16,391 nt of DNA from Desulfovibrionales bacterium GWA2_65_9 (GTDB lineage Bacteria > Desulfobacterota > Desulfovibrionia > Desulfovibrionales > Desulfovibrionaceae): NCBI GenBank assembly GCA_001799475.1, contig MGTN01000144.1:1-16391 (forward strand), in the 5' to 3' direction. Every line of letters starts with the position of its first letter. Within the stretch, counting starts at the first letter, position 1. The position numbers were made by a program, and so were the translations under genes. Shown here in pieces: positions 7,058 through 13,531 of the stretch. The notes under the pieces were generated by a model. The model had not been told where the DNA came from. It saw only the letters and a program-made list of their open reading frames with translations, and did not search any database.

Positions 7058-7080
7058 GGTCTGAACTTCACCACATTAGG

Positions 7081-7344
7081 CTAGATGACCACGCGATCCT
7101 GAATGATGCCTGCCTCTTCGGCGGCGGCCATGACGTCGCGCAGCACCTGGAGGGTCTCGCGCGCCTCCTCGGGGTGCAGCTTGCGGATGGCGAAGCCTGC
7201 GTGGATGATGAGGAAGTCCCCGAGGGCGACCTCCTCGTCCAGGATCATGAGCGAGGCGTGGACCAACGTGTCGCCCTCGCCCACGCGGCAGGTGGCCACG
7301 GCGTCGGAAATTTCGATGATCTCAGCGGGAACGGCTAGGCACAT
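7081..7344 (-). CDS. hypC: HypC/HupF-family hydrogenase maturation chaperone
   Basis: The 87-residue product begins MCLAVPAEI, the HypC signature in which Cys2 is exposed after Met removal and helps carry the Fe(CN)2CO unit to the large subunit precursor. The second family landmark, H48 in DFLIIHAGFAIRKL, is present. AGGAG lies eight bases upstream of the start. The start lies inside the end of the protease gene (ten-base overlap), so the two are translated together. As a hydrogenase-linked copy it probably serves HynA specifically. The other hyp genes are not in the window. Confidence 0.93.
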   Translation of the reverse strand: MCLAVPAEIIEISDAVATCRVGEGDTLVHASLMILDEEVALGDFLIIHAGFAIRKLHPEEARETLQVLRDVMAAAEEAGIIQDRVVI

Positions 7345-7868
7345 GGTTCTCTCTCCTGTGTGGTCGGGCTGGGATTAGCCTTGAGGCTGCAGGAGCCCCC
7401 GGCCTTGACGATCTCCTCCAGCACAAAGCCGATGAGCGCCGCCTGACGCTCCTGGGCGACCTCCGAGATGCCCACATTCAGGGTGTGGTAGTCAAGGGGC
7501 TCCATGCCGATAATCACGGCCTCCGGCCTGGTGCCCACAATCTCGCACATGATGAGCGTATCCACAAGGTCCGTCTGATGCATGGAATCTTTGAAGGCCA
7601 GGCTCTTGCGCAGGTCCTCGCCAGTGAGTCGGTAGATGCTCCCGGCCGGGCCGTCGCCCAGCACGGCGTCGATGACGATGAGCAGGTCGCAGTTCATCAT
7701 GGGGTCCATGAGCCGGGTGCCCAGGGTGCCGCCGTCCATGACGGTGACGTTGTCGGACAGCTCGTACAGACTCATGATCTGGTCCGCAGCGCTGACGCCG
7801 ATGCCCTCGTCGGTGAAGAGGATGTTGCCCACGCCAAGGACCAGGATGCGTTTTTGAGAATCAGTCAT
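7335..7868 (-). CDS. hyaD: [NiFe] hydrogenase maturation protease (HyaD/HybD family)
   Basis: The 177-residue endopeptidase should cut the C-terminal tail of the hydrogenase large subunit after nickel insertion. It has the family opening ILVLGVGNILFTDEGIG. The three expected nickel ligands are visible as E21 (DEG), D67 (VIDAV) and H97 (SMHQTD), matching HybD Glu16, Asp62 and His93. The ATG at 7868 follows AAAGAGG by four bases. An upstream in-frame TTG would add six residues and lacks support. It lies 80 bases below the large-subunit gene, past a terminator-like hairpin, and overlaps hypC by ten bases. Its likely substrate is the HynA encoded next door, whose tail is intact. Confidence 0.94.
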   Translation of the reverse strand: MTDSQKRILVLGVGNILFTDEGIGVSAADQIMSLYELSDNVTVMDGGTLGTRLMDPMMNCDLLIVIDAVLGDGPAGSIYRLTGEDLRKSLAFKDSMHQTDLVDTLIMCEIVGTRPEAVIIGMEPLDYHTLNVGISEVAQERQAALIGFVLEEIVKAGGSCSLKANPSPTTQEREPCA

Positions 7869-7891
7869 GCGGCCTCTTTGCTCCAAAAGTG

Positions 7892-7930
7892 AAAAAGGGA
7901 CGGGAACCCGGTCGCCCGGATTCCCGTCCT
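7892..7930 (-). terminator. Terminator-like hairpin between hynA and the maturation genes
   Basis: On the minus strand GGACGGGAA and TTCCCGTCC form a nine-pair outer stem. An inner CCGG/CCGG stem continues it after one mismatch, and five T follow the hairpin. It begins 19 bases after the hynA stop and ends before the hyaD ribosome site. It could act as a partial terminator or protect the 3' end of the structural-gene mRNA, so that maturation genes are expressed below the subunits. Confidence 0.7.
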
Positions 7931-7948
7931 CTCAGGGGTTCTTAAGGC

Positions 7949-9628
7949 TTACAGCACCTTGAAGCTGGCGGTCTGGCCGGTCTTGGCGTCGAGCACGTGC
8001 ACGCCGCAGGCGATGCAGGGGTCGAAACTGTGGACCGTGCGCAGGATCTCGACCGGGCGCTTGGGATCGAAGATCGGGGTGCCCATGAGGGCTTCCTCGA
8101 CCGGACCCAGCTTGCCGGCGGCGCAACGGGGACCAAGGCTCCAGGTGGAGGGCACCACGAGCTGGAAGTTCTCGATCTTGCCCTTCTTGATCTTGATCCA
8201 GTGGGACAGGGCGCCGCGCGGGGCCTGCACGAAGCCAACGCCTTCGGCCTCATCGGGCATTTTCCACGGGGTGTACAGCTCGGTGTCGCCACCCTTGACG
8301 TTGTTGACCAGGGCGTCGAGCCAGGTCTGCATCTGGCCGGCGATGACCAGGCACTCGATGCCGCGGGCAGCGGTGCGGCCCAGGGTCGAGAACAGGGCGG
8401 CGGCGTCAACCTTCAGGTAGTCCAGCACGAACTTGACCGCGTCGACCGTGGGCTTGTGGCCCTTGGCAAAGGCGACCAGGACGGTGGCCAGGGGGCCGGT
8501 TTCGCAGGCTTCGCCGTTGTAGCGGGGGGCCTTCATCCAGGAGTAGCGGTCCTTGTCCTCAAGCTTGGTGTACTTGGGCTCGGTGACACCCTGGTAAGGG
8601 TGGAGGGCCTTGTCGCCCACGTACCAGCTGTGCTTGACGTGCTCTTCGATCTTCTTCTGGTCCATGGCCTGGGGCTTGGCGATGTCGCGCTTCATGATGA
8701 CGCCGGGGGCGAAGAAGCGGGAGTCATGGTTGTACTCATCAGTGGGGAACTCGCCGAAGCTGATGAAGTTGCTGGTGCCGCCAATGCCGGCCCAGTCTTT
8801 GTAGAAGCTGGCCACGGCGAGCAGGTCCGGGATGTAGAAGTCCTTGATGAAGGCCACGACTTCGTCGGTCAGGGCCTTGTACTCGGCGATGCGGTCGGGC
8901 TTCAGCGCGTCGTAGTTGGTGACGCCGCCGACGACGGTGAACTGGGTGTGCGGGTTCTTGGCGCCGAAGATGGCCATGGCCCGGGCGGCCTTGACCTGCA
9001 TGTGCAGGGCGTCAAGGTAGTGCTTCACGGCCATGAGGTCGGCCTCGGCGGGCAGGTAGTAGGCCTCGTTCTTCTTCTCGCCCAGGAAGTAGGCGTTGGT
9101 GAAGATGCCGAGCTTGCCGGAGTCGATCAGGGCCTTGACCTTGGTCTGGACGGCCTTGAACTGGTCGGCGGTCTCTTTGCGGTTGGGGGAGAGGCTGTTG
9201 GACAGCGCGGCGGTCTTGGCCGGGTCGGCCTGCAGGGCGTTGGCCACGTTGACCCAGTCCAGCGCGTGCAGGTGATAGAAGTGCACCAGGTGGTCGTGCA
9301 GGTACTGCGAACCCATGACCAGGTTGCGCATGATGGTGGCGTTCTTCGGGATCTTCACCTTGACGGCGTTGTCGACCGCGCGGGTGCTGCACAGGGCGTG
9401 CACGTAGGTGCAGACGCCGCAGGCGCGCTGGGTGAAGTGCTGGGCGTCGCGGGGATCGCGGCCCTTGAGGATGATTTCCAGCCCGCGGAACAGCTGGGAG
9501 CTGCTGCGGACATCGACGATTTTGCCGTTCTCGACGGTGGCGTCGATGCGCAGGTGGCCTTCAATACGAGTGACCGGGTCGACAATGACCGGGCCGGAGA
9601 AGTTGCTCTGGGGCGTTTTGGGCGCCAT
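7949..9628 (-). CDS. hynA: Periplasmic [NiFe] hydrogenase large subunit
   Basis: This 559-residue subunit carries the Ni-Fe active site that interconverts H2 and protons. The ligands are C70 and C73 (RACGVCTYVH) and C538 and C541 (DPCIACGVH). E23 in RIEGH is the expected first proton-transfer residue. All four metal-binding positions are cysteine, so this is not a [NiFeSe] enzyme. The last 15 residues after H544 match the tail removed by the maturation protease in Desulfovibrio enzymes. There is no signal peptide; export should occur by hitchhiking on the small subunit's Tat signal. The start has a perfect AAGGAGG eight bases upstream, placed within a small inverted repeat. It follows hynB by 68 bases. 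The physiological partner is probably a periplasmic c-type cytochrome such as cytochrome c3 (family knowledge). Confidence 0.98.
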   Translation of the reverse strand: MAPKTPQSNFSGPVIVDPVTRIEGHLRIDATVENGKIVDVRSSSQLFRGLEIILKGRDPRDAQHFTQRACGVCTYVHALCSTRAVDNAVKVKIPKNATIMRNLVMGSQYLHDHLVHFYHLHALDWVNVANALQADPAKTAALSNSLSPNRKETADQFKAVQTKVKALIDSGKLGIFTNAYFLGEKKNEAYYLPAEADLMAVKHYLDALHMQVKAARAMAIFGAKNPHTQFTVVGGVTNYDALKPDRIAEYKALTDEVVAFIKDFYIPDLLAVASFYKDWAGIGGTSNFISFGEFPTDEYNHDSRFFAPGVIMKRDIAKPQAMDQKKIEEHVKHSWYVGDKALHPYQGVTEPKYTKLEDKDRYSWMKAPRYNGEACETGPLATVLVAFAKGHKPTVDAVKFVLDYLKVDAAALFSTLGRTAARGIECLVIAGQMQTWLDALVNNVKGGDTELYTPWKMPDEAEGVGFVQAPRGALSHWIKIKKGKIENFQLVVPSTWSLGPRCAAGKLGPVEEALMGTPIFDPKRPVEILRTVHSFDPCIACGVHVLDAKTGQTASFKVL

Positions 9629-9647
9629 ATTTAAGTCCTCCTTAAAT
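9629..9647 (-). promoter_or_regulatory. Inverted repeat displaying the hynA ribosome-binding site
   Basis: On the minus strand ATTTAAG and CTTAAAT are perfectly complementary seven-base arms around the loop GAGGA. The Shine-Dalgarno AAGGAGG of hynA therefore sits across the loop and the 5' arm. The stem is AT-rich and weak, so it might tune translation of hynA or be bounded by an RNase cut. Function is inference. Confidence 0.45.
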
Positions 9648-9696
9648 GATTAGGTGCAGCGAGAAGGCTGACAATTCCAAGAAATAACGACTGAGC

Positions 9697-10695
9697 CTAT
9701 TTCTCCATCTCGTAGAACGGGCTCATCTTATCCCAGAAATTTGGCTCGCTGCAGCCGATGCAGGGGTGACCAGCCTGAACGGGCCAGTTCACGCCGACGC
9801 CCTTGTCCAGGGGGTTGAACTTCTTGGTCGGGCAGTTGTTGTAGGTGGAGGGACCCTTGCAGCCGAGCTTGTACAGACACCAGCCCTTCTTGGCCTCGGG
9901 GGAGTCAAAGGACATGGCGAACTGCTCCTTCTCGAAGAAGGGCTGACGCTCGCACTGGTCGTGCACGGTCTGGCCGAAGAAGACGATGGGGCGCAGGTCG
10001 GCGTCGAGCTTGGGCAGCGGCGCCTTCTTGGTGACGGTCATGATGGCCGCGACCACGGTGCCAACCAGGTTGTACGGGTTGGGCGGGCAGCCGGGAACGT
10101 TGATGACCAGGCTCTTGGGGAACACGGCCTTGACGCCCTTGGCGTCGGTCGGGTTGGGCTTGGCAGCCTGCACGCCGCCATAGGTGGCGCAGGTGCCGTA
10201 GGCGATGGTGGCGAGGCAGTTGGTGTTGGTGATGGCCTTTTTGACCATCTCAAGCATGGTGACGCCGCCGACCTTGCCGTAGATGCCGTTGTCCTTCATG
10301 GGGATGCCGCCCTCGACCACGAGGAGGTAGGGCTTCTTCATGGCGTCGTGCAGGGCCTTCTCAGCCATTTCGCCTGCGGAGGCCATGATGGTCTCCTGGT
10401 ATTCCAGGGAGATGACATCAAGGATCAGGGTATCGATGTAGGCCGTCTTGCCGTCAATGGAAGCCATGCGCAGGATGGACTCCGAGCAACCGGTGCACTC
10501 TGCGTTGTGCAGCCAGATGACCGACGGGCGATTGTCGGCCGTGAGCGCGGCCGCGACCTCGGTGGCATAAGCCGGCCCCATACCCATGGTCGCCGCGATG
10601 ATGCCGCAGAATTTCATGAAGTCGCGACGAGAAACGCCACTCTCTTCAAGGCGTTTTTCGGCGTCGGCCAAGCCATGTCCTACGGAAATCTTCAT
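9697..10695 (-). CDS. hynB: Periplasmic [NiFe] hydrogenase small subunit, Tat signal
   Basis: This 332-residue subunit wires electrons from the active site through three Fe-S clusters. It has a long Tat signal (SRRDFMK at 22-28, hydrophobic stretch to about 49). Proximal cluster ligands are C67, C70, C169 and C203. The distal cluster uses H245, C248, C273 and C279. The medial cluster uses C288, C312 and C315, with P305 in NWPV where a fourth cysteine would be, so it should be [3Fe-4S] as in D. gigas. The C-terminus ends soon after the last cluster, with no membrane helix, so the enzyme is soluble in the periplasm. The ATG at 10695 has GGAGG five to six bases upstream; earlier in-frame ATGs lack this. 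It is the first gene of the operon hynB-hynA-hyaD-hypC. Confidence 0.98.
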   Translation of the reverse strand: MKISVGHGLADAEKRLEESGVSRRDFMKFCGIIAATMGMGPAYATEVAAALTADNRPSVIWLHNAECTGCSESILRMASIDGKTAYIDTLILDVISLEYQETIMASAGEMAEKALHDAMKKPYLLVVEGGIPMKDNGIYGKVGGVTMLEMVKKAITNTNCLATIAYGTCATYGGVQAAKPNPTDAKGVKAVFPKSLVINVPGCPPNPYNLVGTVVAAIMTVTKKAPLPKLDADLRPIVFFGQTVHDQCERQPFFEKEQFAMSFDSPEAKKGWCLYKLGCKGPSTYNNCPTKKFNPLDKGVGVNWPVQAGHPCIGCSEPNFWDKMSPFYEMEK

Positions 10696-11022
10696 ACAAC
10701 ACCTCCAGATTATAATGATACGTGACAGGAACGCCTTGTAAACTCTTGACAATATGGCAGCGTGACACAAAAAATCTAACCGTGCCACACTTGCCATACG
10801 AATCTTGCAACAATTAGCAAGCGAAACAGTAGGTTAGCTGTGGAAGCCAATACACTGGTCCAAGGACAATGGCAAGGGGGGAATTCAAAAAAATCAGGGC
10901 CCAATAACCTTACAAAGGATTGGCACTAGCGATAACAGCTCAAAACTATTTCATATTTCAGTAAGTGCACCGGCGCATTGACCTGCCCACCCGACATCGG
11001 CCATAGTCACACGGGAGACAAC
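10696..11022. other. Divergent intergenic region between hynB and the YkgJ-like gene
   Basis: This 327-base stretch is AT-richer than its surroundings and should hold promoters for the hydrogenase operon (leftward) and the YkgJ-like operon (rightward). I see no clear -35/-10 or sigma-54 pair. Notable are an inverted repeat CTTGC/GCAAG (10804-10808 and 10817-10821) and the direct repeat CGTGACA near 10721 and 10761. TTGACAATATGGCA near 10752 resembles one half of the palindrome at 4920. No coding frame is supported. Confidence 0.5.
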
Positions 11023-11814
11023 ATGAACGCGCACACAGCCCTGCCCTGGCGCAAAATCACCATCGCCCTGCACCGCCGGGGCGGCACCACCCTCGCGGTG
11101 CCCGTCCCGCTGCCCGCGGCCCCGGCCACTTTTGTCGACATCCAGCCCGCCGTGCGCGCCGTGGCCAACGCCCTCCAGGACGAGGCCCACCAGACCGTGG
11201 CCGGGATGGGGCGGCCCGTCAGCTGCGGCTGCGGCTGCGCGGCCTGCTGCAACCACCTGGTGATGCTCGGCGAGGCCGAAGCCCTGGGCCTGCTGCGCAC
11301 CCTGCGCACCCTGCCCACGGACCAGCAGACCCGTGTCAGCGCACGCTTCCAGGCCGGGCTGGAACGCCTGGAGTCCGCCGGGCTCGTACCGGAGCTGTAC
11401 GCCGCGTTCACCCGCGAGTTCCACGACGTGAAGCGCCTGGCCGAGATGCAGGCCGCCTACTGGGAGCTCGCCATCCCCTGCCCGTTCCTGGACGACAGCG
11501 CCTGCGGCATCTACGCCGAACGGCCGCTGGTCTGCCGCCAGTTCGCCATGACCTCGCCCCCGGCGGCCTGCCAGGCGCCCTTCAGCGCCGGCACCACCCT
11601 GGTCAAGGTGCTCCCGCCCCTGGATCTGGCCGGGGCGGCGGCGGCCTTCGACGGCCAGCTGGCCCACCAGAGCCGCGTGCTGCCGCTTCTGTTCTGCCTG
11701 CTGCGCGAGGCGCACTTGAGCCAGCGGCCCTTCCCTATCCTGGAGCCGGAGCCCATGCTGGCGCGTTTTTTGGAGTTCGCAGGCGAGCATTACGCCCGCA
11801 AGGACCATCCTTAA
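11023..11814 (+). CDS. YkgJ-family cysteine-cluster protein
   Basis: The 263-residue protein carries the conserved cysteine core of the YkgJ/CxxCxxCC family. It has a dense N-terminal group C68, C70, C72, C75 and C76, then C153 (PCPFL), C161 and C171 (CGIYAERPLVCRQF) and C183. The second block, with its Pro-Phe-Leu, Ile-Tyr and Arg-Pro spacing, is diagnostic. The family is thought to bind a metal or Fe-S cluster; some members are annotated as protein N-methylases, but the role here is unknown. The ATG at 11023 follows GGGAG by five bases and is preferred over an in-frame ATG at 10978. It is the first of three tightly spaced genes, 14 bases before the next. Confidence 0.85.
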   Translation: MNAHTALPWRKITIALHRRGGTTLAVPVPLPAAPATFVDIQPAVRAVANALQDEAHQTVAGMGRPVSCGCGCAACCNHLVMLGEAEALGLLRTLRTLPTDQQTRVSARFQAGLERLESAGLVPELYAAFTREFHDVKRLAEMQAAYWELAIPCPFLDDSACGIYAERPLVCRQFAMTSPPAACQAPFSAGTTLVKVLPPLDLAGAAAAFDGQLAHQSRVLPLLFCLLREAHLSQRPFPILEPEPMLARFLEFAGEHYARKDHP

Positions 11815-11828
11815 TAAATGGAGCGCCC

Positions 11829-12155
11829 ATGAGCGTCATCGTGGAACTGACCCTCTTCCCGCTGGACAAGGGCCAAAGCGTCGGGGCCTTCGTGGCCCGG
11901 GCCGTGGGGATTATCCGCGAAAGCGGGCTGGCCTGCCAGCTGACCCCCATGGGCACCTGCATCGAGGGCGAGTGGGACGCGGTCATGGCCGTGGTGGACC
12001 AATGTTTTCAGGCCCTGGCCGCGGACAGCGACCGCGTCTACCTGACCCTCAAGGCCGACTGGCGGCGCGGCCGCGTGGACGGCATGGCGGCCAAGACCGA
12101 GAGCGTGGAGCGCGCCCTGGCCCAGGGCTTGGCCCAAAGAAAGGAGGACACGTGA
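11829..12155 (+). CDS. MTH1187-family thiamine-binding protein (DUF77)
   Basis: The 108-residue product matches the small ferredoxin-like-fold family of MTH1187/YqgV. It has an N-terminal beta strand with SVIVELTLFPLDKG, a helix with the FVARAVGIIRESG pattern, the LTPMGTCIEGEWDAVM segment, and a C-terminal helix. Family members bind thiamine or a related ligand at subunit interfaces and form tetramers; a cellular role is not established. GGAG lies five bases before the ATG. Its stop overlaps the GTG start of the next gene by four bases, indicating translational coupling with a flavin reductase. Confidence 0.85.
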   Translation: MSVIVELTLFPLDKGQSVGAFVARAVGIIRESGLACQLTPMGTCIEGEWDAVMAVVDQCFQALAADSDRVYLTLKADWRRGRVDGMAAKTESVERALAQGLAQRKEDT

Positions 12156-12754
12156 GGAAGATCGTCTGCCTGCTGGGCAGCCCCCGGCCGGGGGGCAACA
12201 GCGCGGTCATGGCCCAGGCCTTGTGTGAAGCCGCCGGAAAGGCCGGGGCGTCGGTCCAGACCTTTGCCCTGAATCAGCTGACCTACCGGGGCTGCCAGGG
12301 CTGCCTGGCCTGCAAGAAGGACGCGGAGGCCTGCGTGCTTCAGGACGGCCTGACGCCCGTGCTGGAGGCCGTGCGCGCCTGCGACGTGCTGGTGCTGGCC
12401 ACGCCGGTGTATTTCGGGGAGGTCACGTCCCAGCTCAAGGGCTTCATCGACCGCACCTTCGGCTACCTGCAAGCGGGCTACGCCCACCTGCCGCGCGGCG
12501 AGCGCTCGCGCCTGAGCCCCGGCAAGACGCTCGTCTTCGTCATCGCCCAGGGCCACCCCAAGGAGGAGCTGTTCACGGACATCTTCCCGCGCTACGCCTA
12601 CCTGCTCAACTGGCAGGGCTTCACCGAAAGCCGCCTGCTGCGCGCCTGCGGCGTGTACCACCTGGGCGACGCCGCCGCCCGGCTCGAGGTCCTGGAGGAG
12701 GCGCGGGTCCTGGGCCGGGAGCTGGCGACAGCACAAGAGCGGGCGCCGGAATAA
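12152..12754 (+). CDS. NAD(P)H-dependent FMN reductase family, iron-sulfur-flavoprotein-like
   Basis: The 200-residue protein has a flavodoxin-like fold. The FMN phosphate loop is GSPRPGGNS (9-17), and the flavin-site segment ATPVYFGEVTSQLKGFIDR is at 83-101. A compact cysteine motif C48-x2-C51-x2-C54-x6-C61 fits the CX2CX2CX4-7C pattern of archaeal iron-sulfur flavoproteins, which bind a [4Fe-4S] cluster. It probably transfers electrons to reduce a small acceptor such as a quinone or oxygen species; the substrate is unknown. It starts at GTG (12152) with AAGGAGG four bases upstream, sharing four bases with the previous stop. The stop codon lies in a 12-nt tandem repeat that repeats TAA three times. 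Confidence 0.87.
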   Translation: MRKIVCLLGSPRPGGNSAVMAQALCEAAGKAGASVQTFALNQLTYRGCQGCLACKKDAEACVLQDGLTPVLEAVRACDVLVLATPVYFGEVTSQLKGFIDRTFGYLQAGYAHLPRGERSRLSPGKTLVFVIAQGHPKEELFTDIFPRYAYLLNWQGFTESRLLRACGVYHLGDAAARLEVLEEARVLGRELATAQERAPE

Positions 12755-12790
12755 GCGCCGGGATAAACGCCGGGATAAACGCCGGAAGGA
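12743..12790 (+). repeat. 12-nt tandem repeat spanning the flavoprotein stop codon
   Basis: Four consecutive 12-mers start at 12743, 12755, 12767 and 12779: GCGCCGGAATAA, GCGCCGGGATAA, ACGCCGGGATAA and the degenerate ACGCCGGAAGGA. The unit is a multiple of three, so each of the first three keeps an in-frame TAA. The first TAA ends the protein. This looks like slippage or duplication at the gene end. Confidence 0.85.
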
Positions 12791-12839
12791 TCACCCAAAA
12801 GGGCCGCCTAAAAGACAGGAGGCCGCCTGCCCCGATGCC

Positions 12840-13334
12840 CTACTGGGCCGGGCCGGGCGGGCAATTGAGGCCCTCCAGGCAGAAGAAGCGCACCAGTTCG
12901 CGGGAGTAGATGGCCCGCAGGTACTTGGGGTCGGCCAGGCGCAGCCGGTGGCCGTTGGTGCAGTCCGTGACATGGGCGGCCTCCAGGGCGCGCACCTTGC
13001 GGGGGAAGCTGTCGATCACGAAGCGGGCCTGGAAATAATCGCGCCGCACATCGCGGGTGGCCGCAGCCAGGCTGGCCGCGCTCACGGTGCGGCAGTTGGC
13101 GGCCACGTCGATATCACAGTTGGCCTCCACCACGCGCTTGCCGTCCTGGTCCGTGTATGTGCTCCACTCAACCTTGGTGAAATAGGGGTACTTCTCCAGG
13201 GCCTCGGCCACGGTCATGGACGGGTCCAGCGGAAGGCGCGCCTGGCGCACGGTCTCCACAGGATCGCCGCACCCGGCCAGAAGGGCCAGGGATGACAGCA
13301 AAAGGACGAGCGCCAGCGGACGGATGCGTTTCAT
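12840..13334 (-). CDS. Lipoprotein of unknown function
   Basis: The 164-residue product has a clear lipoprotein signal: MKRIR, a hydrophobic stretch and lipobox LLAGC with the lipidated C22. The mature part is mixed alpha/beta with five more cysteines, including close pairs in EANCDIDVAANC and FFCLEGLNC, which could form periplasmic disulfides. I recognise no family. The ATG at 13334 is preferred over an upstream in-frame start because the signal peptide begins there and AGGGTG lies five bases before it. It converges with the flavoprotein trio (86 bases apart) and is divergent from the lactate permease. Confidence 0.82.
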   Translation of the reverse strand: MKRIRPLALVLLLSSLALLAGCGDPVETVRQARLPLDPSMTVAEALEKYPYFTKVEWSTYTDQDGKRVVEANCDIDVAANCRTVSAASLAAATRDVRRDYFQARFVIDSFPRKVRALEAAHVTDCTNGHRLRLADPKYLRAIYSRELVRFFCLEGLNCPPGPAQ

Positions 13335-13351
13335 GCCTACACCCTGGCACA

Positions 13352-13476
13352 GCCCGTTGCCGAAATCAATGGGGCATAAGCGAAGCCAATGCACGCCTTC
13401 CGCGCGCCGCCGCATGCTGCGAGTGGGGGCTTGCATTCGCAGGGCAGAATCACTAAGACTGCCCGTTGCCGCAATC
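13352..13476 (+). repeat. Direct 16-nt repeat pair upstream of the lactate permease
   Basis: GCCCGTTGCCGAAATC (13352-13367) and GCCCGTTGCCGCAATC (13461-13476) differ at one base. They lie 109 bases apart in the region between the lipoprotein and permease genes. They may be operator copies for the permease, or a duplicated fragment. Confidence 0.45.
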
Positions 13477-13531
13477 CGGCCAAGGCCTGGCCGTCCGCAT
13501 GCATGTCCCCCGAAAGGGCTGGAGGATCAAC

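Noticed and set aside
7996..8035. Possible selenocysteine in the hydrogenase large subunit
   Set aside because: The C-terminal motif reads DPCIACGVH with TGC at both positions and no in-frame TGA, so it is a standard [NiFe] enzyme.
7997..9634. 545-codon open frame on the plus strand
   Set aside because: It is antisense to hynA, whose motifs are unambiguous. High GC keeps the opposite frame open, and its translation is repetitive Gly/Val/Leu/Asp without family features.
10709..10714. TATAAT on the minus strand just before hynB as a -10 box
   Set aside because: It lies directly against the GGAGG ribosome site, so a transcript from it would lack a leader, and no -35 is seen at the proper distance.
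10744..10800. Sigma-54 promoter for hynB (TGGCACG on the minus strand near 10780)
   Set aside because: No GC dinucleotide is found ten bases after the GG; the -12 position is a run of T.
12598..12798. Minus-strand frame with repeated Tyr-Pro-Gly units (GVYPGVYPGAYSG)
   Set aside because: The repeats are only the reverse reading of the 12-nt tandem repeat at the flavoprotein gene end; the rest is antisense to that gene.
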